From Variovorax sp. V213 (lineage in GTDB: Bacteria > Pseudomonadota > Gammaproteobacteria > Burkholderiales > Burkholderiaceae_C): 64,000 nucleotides of DNA. How positions within the stretch are numbered: the first letter of the stretch is position 1; each line of letters begins with the position of its first letter. The stretch covers positions 683,001 to 747,000 of the forward strand of contig NZ_AP028664.1 in assembly GCF_041154455.1 (NCBI RefSeq), given 5' to 3'. A program made the translations under genes and the position numbers. Below the pieces are notes generated by a model. The model worked only from the letters and a program-made list of their open reading frames with translations, made no database searches and had not been told where the DNA came from. Of this stretch, positions 17,455 to 25,079 are shown in pieces.

Positions 17455-17590
17455 GCGCTGCGGGCATCGGCGAGGCTGGAAGCGACATCGACCAGCCTCT
17501 CGCTGCTGCCTCAGGTGCATGCGCTGCGCGAACCGCCCATCGTCATCGTGCTGACGGCGCGCGCCAGGTCACCGACCGCATCCGCGGGAC
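17455..17590 (+). pseudogene. Response-regulator receiver-domain remnant
   Basis: The frame reads HALREPPIVIVLTARA, followed one base out of frame by QVTDRIRG. In OmpR/PhoB-type receivers the strand ending 'VLTAR' is followed by '..DRI.GLDAGADDY'. The match breaks off at 17590. It lies upstream of the eptA/pap2 genes, where a PmrA-like regulator would be expected, so it may be the relic of their two-component system. Short and frameshifted. Confidence 0.4.
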
Positions 17591-18073
17591 CTCAATAGCG
17601 CGAAGTGGTCCATCCACATCCGCGATGAGTGGAAGCGCAGCTTGTTGCGGGACAGGCCCAGCATGGGAGTCCAGATTGCCGCTGCTGCGCAAGCCATGGA
17701 GGACGCCATTCCGGACTGCCTCGTCTCGGGCTACGAACACCTGATCGAAGGCTCGAAGCTACCGGACCCTGATGACCGCCATGTGCTGGCGACTGCGATC
17801 ACTGGGCACGCGGATGCGATCGTGACGTGGAACGAAAAGGACTTTCCCAGGGAAGTGCTGGACCCGTTCGGCATCGAGGTACAGACCCCTGACGAATTCG
17901 TCCTCAACCAGTTGATGCTGGAGAAGCTCACCGCCCTCGCGGCTTGGAAGCGAATGCGCGAGCGCTGGGCCCGGCCGCAGTACGACGCGATCGCGTTGGT
18001 CGCCCTGCTCGAAAAGCGCGGGTTGCCCCAGACTGCGGCGCACCTGCGCGATGTCGTGGCACTCATCCAGCTG
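17555..18073 (+). pseudogene. PIN-domain ribonuclease (VapC-like) remnant, truncated at both ends
   Basis: The frame after a TGA at 17552-17554 reads AKWSIHIRDEWKRSLL, then DCLVSGYEHLIEG, LPDPDDRHVLATAI and DAIVTWNEKDFP. These are the central and C-terminal parts of a ~185-residue PIN protein, including the acidic LPDPDDRHV block. The last part, GLPQTAAHLRDVVALI, matches the usual C-terminus. The N-terminus with the first catalytic Asp is gone, replaced by the regulator remnant. No stop follows. The frame runs on through sequence antisense to the integrase until 19474, so the natural stop was lost at the integrase-side junction. Confidence 0.65.
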
Positions 18074-18100
18074 GCTTGGCAGGAGCGCGCGGACTTGGTG

Positions 18101-19330
18101 CTATGTCATCTGCCGCAGCGTCAAGGGAATCACGTCGGCACCGATGCGCAGCTTGTCCAGGTAGTCCGCCCAGCGCTGCATCATTTCCCGGCGCGCGGGG
18201 AGATGTGCGGTGCGGTTGTACGCACGACCGTTGGTATCCCTGACCATGTGGGAGAGCTGGTGCTCGATGAAGTCCACGCGCTCGCCAAGCACTTCGTCCA
18301 TGATCGTCCGCGCGGTTGCCCTGAAGCCGTGGGCCGTATGGACCTCGGCGCTGTAGCCCATCCCGCGCAGAGCGGCATTGATCGTGTTCTCGCTCATGGG
18401 GCGTTCACCCGTCCGTATGCTGGGAAACACAAACCGTCCATGCCCTGTGATCGGGTGGAGGTTGCGCAGGATCTCCACCGCTTGGGTTGCGAGCGGCACG
18501 ACGTGATCGACCTTCATTTTCATCTTCGGGCCGGCGATGCGCCACTCGGCCGCGTCCAGGTCGATCTCGGCCCATTCCGCGGTGCGCAACTCGCCAGGGC
18601 GGACAAACAGCAGAGGGGAAAGCTTCAGCGCGGCAACGGTAGTGGGGTGGCCGCTATAGGCATGGATCGAGCGCATCAGGTCTGCGACTCGCCTGGGCTC
18701 GGTAATGGCGGCGAAGTGCTTGGTCGCTTTCGAGGCCAGAGCTTCGCTCAGATCGGCGGTTACGTCCCGCTCTGCCAGTCCCGACACCACTGCGAAGCGA
18801 AACACCTGCCCGCAAAGCTGCTTGACGCGATGGGCGGTATCGATGGCGCCGCGTGCTTCCAGCTTGCGGACAACTCGCTCCAGAATGTCGCGCGGGCCGA
18901 TGGTGGACATGGGCATCTTGCCGATGAAGGGGAACACGTCCTTCTCGAGCCATGTCTTGACCTTGAGCTGCGTTCCACTCGCTCGTTTGGCCGCAGTCTT
19001 TCCCAGCCACTCGCGCGCAACCGCCTCGAACGTATTCGCCGCCGCGTCGGCCCGGGCTCTCTTTTCTTCGCGCTTGGCCGCGCTCGGGTCAGTCCCGTCT
19101 GCCAGCAGCTCGCGGGCGGCGGCGCGGCGATCCCGGGCTTTGGCCAGCGAGACCTCCGGGTAGGTTCCCAGCGCCAGCGTTTTCCGCTTGCCGGCGAAGG
19201 TGTAATCCATTCGCCAGTATTTCCCGGCAGTCTTGACCAACAGGTACATCCCGGCGCCGTCGGCATATTTGTCGCCGATGGCCTTCCCGGTGGGCTTCAC
19301 CTGCCGAACAAACGTGTCTGTCAGTGCCAT
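18101..19330 (-). CDS. Tyrosine-type site-specific integrase (P4/DUF4102 family)
   Basis: The 409-residue recombinase has the N-terminal DUF4102 arm domain (MALTDTFVRQVKPTGKAIG, then ADGAGMYLLVKTAGKYW), a core-binding domain and a C-terminal catalytic domain. The latter has the Arg in LFVRPGELRTAEW, HxxR in TAHGFRATARTIM, and the His/Tyr region HQLSHMVRD...YNRT. P4-type integrases insert islands into tRNA 3' ends. The start at 19330 has AAGGAGTTGAG directly upstream; a longer frame to 19435 lacks one. It is transcribed away from the tRNA-Arg gene, so the island would extend leftward. Confidence 0.9.
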   Translation of the reverse strand: MALTDTFVRQVKPTGKAIGDKYADGAGMYLLVKTAGKYWRMDYTFAGKRKTLALGTYPEVSLAKARDRRAAARELLADGTDPSAAKREEKRARADAAANTFEAVAREWLGKTAAKRASGTQLKVKTWLEKDVFPFIGKMPMSTIGPRDILERVVRKLEARGAIDTAHRVKQLCGQVFRFAVVSGLAERDVTADLSEALASKATKHFAAITEPRRVADLMRSIHAYSGHPTTVAALKLSPLLFVRPGELRTAEWAEIDLDAAEWRIAGPKMKMKVDHVVPLATQAVEILRNLHPITGHGRFVFPSIRTGERPMSENTINAALRGMGYSAEVHTAHGFRATARTIMDEVLGERVDFIEHQLSHMVRDTNGRAYNRTAHLPARREMMQRWADYLDKLRIGADVIPLTLRQMT

Positions 19331-19437
19331 CTCAACTCCTTGACGGTATCTCGTCATGGGGATTTCCGGGATACCGGCAAAAGTAACGGTATTTCCGTGC
19401 GATGGGATGCTACGCCGGGCGTCGTCGCGAGGCAAAG

Positions 19438-19473
19438 AAAAACCCGCTACGCTTTGGAGCGTGCGGGTTTTTG
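19438..19473. terminator. Bidirectional rho-independent terminator
   Basis: AAAACCCGC and GCGGGTTTTT arms enclose a short loop, with A and T runs on either side. It lies between the tRNA-Arg gene and the integrase and would end the tRNA transcript and isolate the integrase. Confidence 0.7.
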
Positions 19474-19507
19474 ATGTGGGGTGAGACGCCGTGATTCGGG
19501 TCCTTGG

Positions 19508-19579
19508 TGCCTTCGACAGGAATCGAACCTGTATCTGAGTCTTAGGAGGACCCCGTTCTATCCATTGAACTACGAAGAC
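19508..19579 (-). tRNA. tRNA-Arg (anticodon CCT)
   Basis: The 72-nt minus-strand gene folds as a cloverleaf. The acceptor arms are GTCTTCG and CGAAGGC with discriminator A. The D arm is GTTC/GAAC. The anticodon stem GGGTC/GACTC surrounds loop CTCCTAA, giving anticodon CCT (codon AGG). The T arm is ACAGG/CCTGT around TTCGATT. No CCA is encoded. Its 3' end faces the integrase, making it the probable attachment site. Confidence 0.95.
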
Positions 19580-19668
19580 GGAGGGCGGCCCGGACTTTAC
19601 CAGTTCGGGGCGGCTCCGGCGCGGCGGTTGCCTGAGTCGCCGGCGTGGCCGGCGTGGCCGGCTGCTTC

Positions 19669-19905
19669 TCAGCGCAGGCCGATGCGCGAGGCGTGCCAGC
19701 GCAGCACGTCGGCGCGCAACGGGTCCGACGCCTCGATACGGTCGGCCCGCACCTGCAGGGCGCGCATCTGCTCGACTTCTTCGATGACCTTGCTGGGGCT
19801 CAACAGGGCCTGAACGAGCACGCTGGCCTCTTCGGCAAACGCCTTGAGCGCGCCAGCCAAGCCACCGAATGCGCTCGCGCCGGACGTTCGGTCAAGGGTA
19901 GGCAT
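19669..19905 (-). CDS. Small conserved protein, 78 aa (paralog 1)
   Basis: ATG 19905 follows AGGAG. The product is helical and acidic in its centre (LKAFAEEASVLVQALLSPSK, EVEQMRALQVRADRIEA) and ends HASRIGLR. It is clearly related to the 78-residue protein at 38822-39058: same length, same MPTL start and shared EVEQMRALQ, ADxIEAxDPxRA and ASRIGLR. No function is known to me. Its promoter region has GGGTAAACCC followed directly by a -10-like TAAAAT. Confidence 0.75.
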   Translation of the reverse strand: MPTLDRTSGASAFGGLAGALKAFAEEASVLVQALLSPSKVIEEVEQMRALQVRADRIEASDPLRADVLRWHASRIGLR

Positions 19906-19946
19906 AAAGGAACTCCTGGATTTCGTGGATGGGTTGAGTTGCCCTC

Positions 19947-19966
19947 CATTTTAGGGTTTACCCGGA
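19947..19966 (-). promoter_or_regulatory. GGGTAAACCC/-10 promoter element
   Basis: On the minus strand GGGTAAACCC is joined to TAAAAT, a good sigma-70 -10 box, about 45 bp upstream of the 78-aa gene. The same GGGTAAACCC + TATAAT arrangement precedes the small gene at 37012-37170. The 10-mer has GGGT-nn-ACCC dyad symmetry and could be an operator overlapping the promoter. Confidence 0.5.
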
Positions 19967-20104
19967 TTCCACTCGGCATGGCGTAAAAGGCCGCGCAATG
20001 CGTGCCGCTTTGCATGGCGCCGCTCACGTGCGGAGGCCCCATCGGACGCCTTGACCCGCTTGCTCTCGTATCACGCGGCGCGGGCTAACCCCAAGACAAA
20101 ATCT

Positions 20105-20127
20105 CGGAAAAGTTGACCATGGTCAAG
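20105..20127. promoter_or_regulatory. Crp/Fnr-type operator upstream of tctC
   Basis: TTGAC-CATG-GTCAA (20113-20126) is a perfect dyad with the Fnr-like 5-N4-5 layout, preceded by CGGAA. It lies 94 bp before the tctC start. Two near-copies lie at 24993-25006 and 37335-37348. Confidence 0.65.
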
Positions 20128-20219
20128 CAAGCGAAGTTCTACCAGCGCGCACCATCTGCCCTGTTCGCATCTCGGCTCAGATTCACCAAAAAAAGAGCGC
20201 ACCTTACACAGGAGACAAC

Positions 20220-21245
20220 ATGATGAAGAACTTCTTTTCGCGCACCCGCGCTTGTCGGGCAAAAGTCTTCACCGCGGCCATGTTGGCACTCGCGGTGGCC
20301 ACGCCAGCCTTCGCATGGGAACCCACCAAGCCGGTGGAGTTCGTGATCCCCGCGGGCACCGGCGGAGGCGCCGACCAGATGGGCCGGCTGCTGCAGGGCA
20401 TCGTCATCAAGTACAAGCTCATGAAGGAGCCGCTGATCGTTGTCAACAAGTCGGGCGGCGCGGGCGCCGAGGGCTTCCTGGCGGTGAAGGAAGCCAAGGG
20501 CGATCCGCACAAGATCGTCATCTCGCTGTCCAACCTGTTCACCACGCCCATGGCCACCGGCGTGCCCTTCAACTGGAAGGACATGACCCCGGTCGCGATG
20601 TTGGCGCTCGACCAGTTCGTGCTGTGGACCAACGCCGAGCAGCCGTACAAGAATGCCTCCGAATACATCGCGGCGGCCAAGGCGGCGGGCCCGAACAAGT
20701 TCAAGATGGCCGGCACCGGCTCCAAGCAGGAAGACCAGATCATCACCGTGGCGCTCGAGAAGGCCACCGGCACCAAGTTCATCTACGTGCCGTTCAAGGG
20801 CGGCGGCGAGGTGGCGGTGCAGCTGGTGGGCGGCCACGTGCAGTCCACCGTCAACAACCCGATCGAGGCGGTGGCCCAGTGGCGCGCGGGCAAGCTGCGC
20901 GCGCTGTGCGTGTTCGACGACGAGCGCATGCCGTTCAAGGCCAAGGTGACCGAGACGCAGTCGTGGAACGACATCCCCACCTGCAAGGAAGCTGGTGTTC
21001 CGACCAAATACACCATGCTGCGCGGCATCTTCATGCCGCCCGGCGTGACGCCCGAGCAGCGCGCGTTCTATGTCGACCTGCTGACCAAGATCGCCGCCAC
21101 GCCGGACTGGAAGGAATACATGGAGAAGGGTGCCTTCAACCCGACTTTCATGACGGGCGACGCGTTCACCAAGTGGCTCACCGAAGCGGAAGCCACGCAC
21201 CGCACGTTGATGAGCGAAGCCGGCTTCCTGGCCAGCAGCAAGTAG
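20220..21245 (+). CDS. tctC: Tripartite tricarboxylate transporter periplasmic binding protein TctC
   Basis: The 341-residue Bug-family protein has a signal peptide ending near TPAFAW, then KPVEFVIPAGTGGGADQMGRLLQ, the ligand-loop signature of TctC/Bug proteins. It captures carboxylates in the periplasm and hands them to TctAB. It lacks the usual PPG motif, having AGTGGG instead, so its ligand may differ from citrate. It is first in a tctC-tctB-tctA operon with AGGAG before the ATG. The operator and the oxalate genes downstream make a small di- or tricarboxylate plausible. Confidence 0.88.
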   Translation: MMKNFFSRTRACRAKVFTAAMLALAVATPAFAWEPTKPVEFVIPAGTGGGADQMGRLLQGIVIKYKLMKEPLIVVNKSGGAGAEGFLAVKEAKGDPHKIVISLSNLFTTPMATGVPFNWKDMTPVAMLALDQFVLWTNAEQPYKNASEYIAAAKAAGPNKFKMAGTGSKQEDQIITVALEKATGTKFIYVPFKGGGEVAVQLVGGHVQSTVNNPIEAVAQWRAGKLRALCVFDDERMPFKAKVTETQSWNDIPTCKEAGVPTKYTMLRGIFMPPGVTPEQRAFYVDLLTKIAATPDWKEYMEKGAFNPTFMTGDAFTKWLTEAEATHRTLMSEAGFLASSK

Positions 21246-21364
21246 CGGCAATCGGGCGCCCTGCAGCGCTTCCTGCCTGAAGAGACTGCCGCCGGCCGGG
21301 CGGCGGGCGGGGCGCTGCACTCTCGTTTTTTTCACGGCACATACATACGAACGATGAGGACTCC

Positions 21365-21886
21365 ATGGAGCACGACGAGATTTCCGACGGTGCGCCGCGC
21401 AGGGGCGTAGCGACCAACCTGGTCGAGGCGGTGGTTGCGCTGGTCCTGGTGGTGATAGGCCTGGTGGTGATCTACGAGAGCCAGAGGCTGGGGTCGGGCT
21501 GGACCAGCGATGGTCCCGGCGCGGGGTACTTTCCGTTCTACATCGGCGTGATCATCACCATCTCGGGGGCCGGCATCCTGTACCAGGCGCTGCTCGGCAA
21601 GAACAAGAAGACCGAGGTCTTCGTCGACACGGTGCAGCTCAAGCGCGTGCTGTCGGTGCTGGTGCCGGCCACGGTCTATGTGCTGGCCATTTCGGCGCTC
21701 GGCCTGTATGTGGCTTCGGCGATCTACATCGCGTTGTTCATGGTCTTCCTGGGAAAGTACTCGTGGGTGAAGAGCGTCATCGCGGCGCTGGCGGTCAACA
21801 CGGTGTTCTTCTTCATGTTCGAGGTGTGGTTCAAGGTGCCGCTGTTCAAAGGCGCACTCGATCCCCTCCGCTTTCTCGGCTACTGA
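21365..21886 (+). CDS. tctB: Tripartite tricarboxylate transporter small membrane subunit TctB
   Basis: The 173-residue protein has four hydrophobic helices (about 20-40, 55-75, 97-130, 140-160), as in TctB/DUF1468. The GPGAGYFPFYIGVI segment after the first helix is typical of the family. It is the small integral subunit that pairs with TctA. It lies between tctC and tctA on the same strand. Confidence 0.88.
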   Translation: MEHDEISDGAPRRGVATNLVEAVVALVLVVIGLVVIYESQRLGSGWTSDGPGAGYFPFYIGVIITISGAGILYQALLGKNKKTEVFVDTVQLKRVLSVLVPATVYVLAISALGLYVASAIYIALFMVFLGKYSWVKSVIAALAVNTVFFFMFEVWFKVPLFKGALDPLRFLGY

Positions 21887-21907
21887 ATCTCACGGAGCAA
21901 ATGCGAA

Positions 21908-23437
21908 ATGGATGAAATCAGTGCCCTGATGCAGGGCTTCTCGGTGATCCTCACACCCATGAACATCGGCCTGATGTTCGTCGGCATCATCCTGGGGGTG
22001 CTGATCGGCGTGCTCCCCGGGCTGGGTGGCGCCAACGGGGTGGCGATTCTGCTGCCACTCACGTTCACGATGTCGCCCACCTCGGCGATCATCATGCTGT
22101 CGTGCATCTACTGGGGCGCGCTGTTCGGTGGAGCCATCACCTCCATCCTGTTCAACATTCCCGGCGAGCCATGGTCGGTGGCCACCACCTTCGATGGCTA
22201 CCCGATGGCGCAGCAAGGCAACGCCGGCGCCGCGCTGACCACCGCGTTCACGTCGTCCTTCGTCGGTGCGTTGCTGGCGGTGATCATGATCACCTTCCTC
22301 GCGCCGCTGGTGGCCAAGTTCGCGCTCAAGTTCGGGTCACCCGAATTCTTCGCGGTGTACCTGCTCACCTTTTGCAGCTTCGTGGGCATGGGCAAGGGGT
22401 CGCCGTTCAAGATCCTGGCCTCGATGGCGCTCGGCTTTGCGCTGGCCAGCGTGGGCATGGACACGGTCACGGGCCAGCTGCGGCTCACGTTCGGCCAGTC
22501 CGAGCTGATGCGCGGCTTCGACTTCCTGATCGCGGTCATCGGCCTGTTCGGCATCGGCGAAATCCTGCTGTCGATGGAAGAAGGCCTCAAGTTCTCGGGC
22601 AAGACCGCGAAGATCGATCCGAAGGTGGTGCTGCAGACCTGGAAGCAGCTGCCGCAGTACTGGGTGACCTCGCTGCGCAGCTCGCTCATCGGCATCTGGA
22701 TGGGCATCACGCCGGGCGGGGCCACGCCGGCTTCGTTCATGGCCTACGGCCTGGCCAAGAAGATGTCGAAGCGCGGTTCCAAGTTCGGCACCGGCCAGAT
22801 GGAAGGTGTCGTGGCGCCCGAGACCGCGGCCCACGCCGCCGGCACCAGCGCGCTGCTGCCAATGCTGGCACTCGGCATTCCGGGTTCGCCCACCGCCGCC
22901 GTGCTGCTGGGCGGCCTCCTGATCTGGGGCTTGCAGCCCGGACCGCTGCTGTTCGTCGAGCAGAAGGATTTCGTCTGGGGGCTGATCGCCAGCATGTACC
23001 TGGGCAACATCGTCGGCCTCATCGTGGTGCTGAGCACAGTGCCGCTGTTCGCTTCGATCCTGCGCATTCCGTTCTCGATCATTGCGCCGGTGATCATCGT
23101 GATCTGCGCCATCGGTGCCTACACCGTGCACAACGCAATGCTCGACATCTGGTTCATGCTCGGTTTCGGCGTGGTTGGGTATCTGTTCAAGAAGCTCGAC
23201 TTCCCGCTGGCGCCGCTGGTGCTGGCGCTGGTGCTAGGCGACAAGGCGGAAGACTCGTTCCGCCAGGCCATGCTGGTCTCGCAAGGCGACGTGATGATCA
23301 TGTTCTCGAACCCGCTGGTCGGCGGCATCACCACGCTGGCGCTCTTGCTGCTGTTCTGGCCGCTGATCTCCAAGGCGCTGGCGCTCGTCAAGCCCAAGAA
23401 GCACGACGAGTTTGCCGTCGAACGGCCCGTGGACTGA
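21908..23437 (+). CDS. tctA: Tripartite tricarboxylate transporter large permease TctA
   Basis: The 509-residue protein has about 12 membrane segments with the TctA motifs LIGVLPGLGGANGVAILLPLTF and the repeated GGAITSILFNIPGEPWSVAT near the N-terminus, and LALGIPGSPTAAVLLGGLLIWGLQPGP in the second half. It forms the cation-coupled channel of the TTT system. The order tctC-tctB-tctA is standard. Confidence 0.92.
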   Translation: MDEISALMQGFSVILTPMNIGLMFVGIILGVLIGVLPGLGGANGVAILLPLTFTMSPTSAIIMLSCIYWGALFGGAITSILFNIPGEPWSVATTFDGYPMAQQGNAGAALTTAFTSSFVGALLAVIMITFLAPLVAKFALKFGSPEFFAVYLLTFCSFVGMGKGSPFKILASMALGFALASVGMDTVTGQLRLTFGQSELMRGFDFLIAVIGLFGIGEILLSMEEGLKFSGKTAKIDPKVVLQTWKQLPQYWVTSLRSSLIGIWMGITPGGATPASFMAYGLAKKMSKRGSKFGTGQMEGVVAPETAAHAAGTSALLPMLALGIPGSPTAAVLLGGLLIWGLQPGPLLFVEQKDFVWGLIASMYLGNIVGLIVVLSTVPLFASILRIPFSIIAPVIIVICAIGAYTVHNAMLDIWFMLGFGVVGYLFKKLDFPLAPLVLALVLGDKAEDSFRQAMLVSQGDVMIMFSNPLVGGITTLALLLLFWPLISKALALVKPKKHDEFAVERPVD

Positions 23438-23452
23438 GCGGAGAACAACAAC

Positions 23453-24289
23453 ATGCCAGTGATTGCACTCACCCAGGAGATGGGTTCCCTCGCCAAGGAT
23501 GTGTCGCTTCGGCTCGCCGAAACGCTCGGGCTCGAGATCATGCGCCACGAGACGATCGAGCGCGTGGCCGACCGCATGCAGGTGCCGACCAGCTTCATCG
23601 GCCGCCTGCGTGACGGCAAGGCCGGTTTCGTCGAACGGCTCACCGCCGACCGGCGCAGCCTTGCGCTCTTCACGGCCGAGGAACTCTTCGCGCTGGCGGA
23701 CCGCGGCAACGTGGTGCTGCGCGGCTGGGGCGCGACCTGCCTGCTGCGGCCCGTGCCGCACGTGGTGTGCGTGCGCATCACGCGCTCGATGAAGAAGCGG
23801 GTCGAATGGCTGATGGCGCACCTCGAGACCGACGATGCCGAGTTCGCCGAAGCCGAGATCCGGCGCAGCGACGACGCGCACGCGGCGCGCATGCATGCGC
23901 AGTTCGGGGTGACATGGGGCGACCCGGTGCTCTACGACCTGGTACTCAACACGGACCGCCTTTCGGTGGACAGCTGCGTGGCGCAGATCCGCGCGCTGGT
24001 GGAGCGCCCGGAGTTCGCCGAGACACCGGCCTCGCGCGCGCTGCTGGCCAACATGGCGCTCGCGTCGCGGGTGAAGTCGGCGCTGAAGGACAACGAGGCG
24101 ACCAGCGACATCCGCGTGACCGTCGAGGCCGACCAGGGCAAGGTCACGCTGAGCGGCATCGTGCTCGATGCAGGGGAGCGCGCGCTCACGCAGGAAGTGG
24201 CCTCGAGGGTCGACGGCGTGAGCGGCGTCGACAACGCACTGCGCCTGATGACCGTTCCGCGCCGCTTCGCGTCGGCGAAGCAGACCTGA
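23453..24289 (+). CDS. Cytidylate-kinase-like protein fused to a BON domain
   Basis: The 278-residue protein has an N-terminal region (1-205) of the cytidylate-kinase-like (CMK-2) family: VIALTQEMGSLAKDVSLRLA, a degenerate P-loop position, then VVLRGWGATCLLRPVPHVVCVRI and RRSDDAHAARM. A BON domain follows (about 208-265, DIRVTVEADQGKVTLSGIV ... VDGVSGVDNAL). BON domains usually bind membranes or polysaccharide and are rarely joined to a kinase-like fold. The canonical GxxGSGKG loop is replaced by QEMGSLAKD, so nucleotide phosphorylation is uncertain. It is last in the tct operon, 15 bp after tctA, suggesting a regulatory role for the transporter (inference). Confidence 0.75.
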   Translation: MPVIALTQEMGSLAKDVSLRLAETLGLEIMRHETIERVADRMQVPTSFIGRLRDGKAGFVERLTADRRSLALFTAEELFALADRGNVVLRGWGATCLLRPVPHVVCVRITRSMKKRVEWLMAHLETDDAEFAEAEIRRSDDAHAARMHAQFGVTWGDPVLYDLVLNTDRLSVDSCVAQIRALVERPEFAETPASRALLANMALASRVKSALKDNEATSDIRVTVEADQGKVTLSGIVLDAGERALTQEVASRVDGVSGVDNALRLMTVPRRFASAKQT

Positions 24290-24314
24290 GCACCGCGCGC
24301 GCCTGTGCGCCTGC

Positions 24315-24923
24315 CTAGATTTTTCCGCGCTTGCGCAGGCGGCTCAGGGTTTCTGCTGAGAGATTGAGGTAAGAGGCCAGCTCCTTGCTCGGAATGCGGT
24401 CCTCGAGCTCGGGGTGCTTGCGCATGAACCGGTGCACGCGGCCGGGCGCGTCGAGCAGGTGAAGGGTGATGGTGTGCGCCATGATTTCGCTCATGCCGCG
24501 CATCACGCAGTACTCGAACAGCTCCTTGGTCTCGGGGTGGCGGTCCAGGAACGCGATCCATTCCTTCAGCGGCAGGCTGGCCACGCGAGCCTTGGTGACG
24601 CACACGATGCCGTAGGGCGTGGGCGTGCCCAGCCGCAGCGCTGCGTAGCTGGTTTCCATGTCGTGCGCGTCGGCAAAGCGCAGGATCATTTCCTTGCCCT
24701 CGGGGTTGCTCACCACCCGCTTGAGGATGCCGTCGAGGATGAAGTACTGCTCCATCTCGCGCACGCCCTGGTGCAACAGAAAGTCGCCCTTGTTGCCGTC
24801 CACGATGACGAGATGGGTTTCCAGCTCGGTGCGATCACTCTCGCTCAGGTCCTTGAGAAGGATGTTCTGCCGGAGCTGCGCGCGAATGATGTTTTTCTCC
24901 GGGTGGTTTTCCAACAACGTCAT
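24315..24923 (-). CDS. Crp/Fnr-family transcriptional regulator
   Basis: The 202-residue protein has a cyclic-nucleotide-binding fold (about 30-130, with GDFLLHQGVREMEQYFILDG) and a C-terminal winged helix whose recognition helix lies in IPSKELASYLNLSAETLSRL. No Cys cluster for an Fe-S centre is visible, so it is not an oxygen-sensing Fnr. Residues for cAMP phosphate binding (RxS) are also not obvious. It is divergent from oxc across a perfect TTGAC-N4-GTCAA dyad. I place the start at ATG 24923. It probably governs oxc/frc, tct and the MFS gene. Confidence 0.85.
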   Translation of the reverse strand: MTLLENHPEKNIIRAQLRQNILLKDLSESDRTELETHLVIVDGNKGDFLLHQGVREMEQYFILDGILKRVVSNPEGKEMILRFADAHDMETSYAALRLGTPTPYGIVCVTKARVASLPLKEWIAFLDRHPETKELFEYCVMRGMSEIMAHTITLHLLDAPGRVHRFMRKHPELEDRIPSKELASYLNLSAETLSRLRKRGKI

Positions 24924-24984
24924 GGGTCCCGTCTTGCTCGAATTCGCAACAACAACATCTGGTTCATCTGGCCGGTGCCGTTTT

Positions 24985-25007
24985 CCGGAAAGTTGACCGA
25001 GGTCAAC
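24985..25007. promoter_or_regulatory. Crp/Fnr-type operator between crp-like gene and oxc
   Basis: TTGAC-CGAG-GTCAA (24993-25006), extended to 7-base arms GTTGACC/GGTCAAC, is preceded by CCGGAAA. It lies 70 bp from the regulator start and 73 bp from oxc, so it could control both. Confidence 0.7.
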
Positions 25008-25079
25008 GCCCGAAAGCATGCCCCCGAATCATAGTCCCGGCTCGGGCCTCGGCCATTCACCCAAGCAAGAAGGAGAGAC

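Noticed and set aside
18074..19474. Extension of the PIN frame as a 610-residue protein
   Set aside because: Beyond about 18073 the frame is the antisense of the integrase and loses all PIN character.
1..19508. A second attachment repeat matching the tRNA-Arg 3' end
   Set aside because: I scanned for the T-arm/acceptor sequence to the left of the integrase and did not find a convincing copy.
24315..25019. Longer Crp/Fnr start at 25019
   Set aside because: It would place the operator dyad inside the coding region. The family fold begins after ATG 24923.
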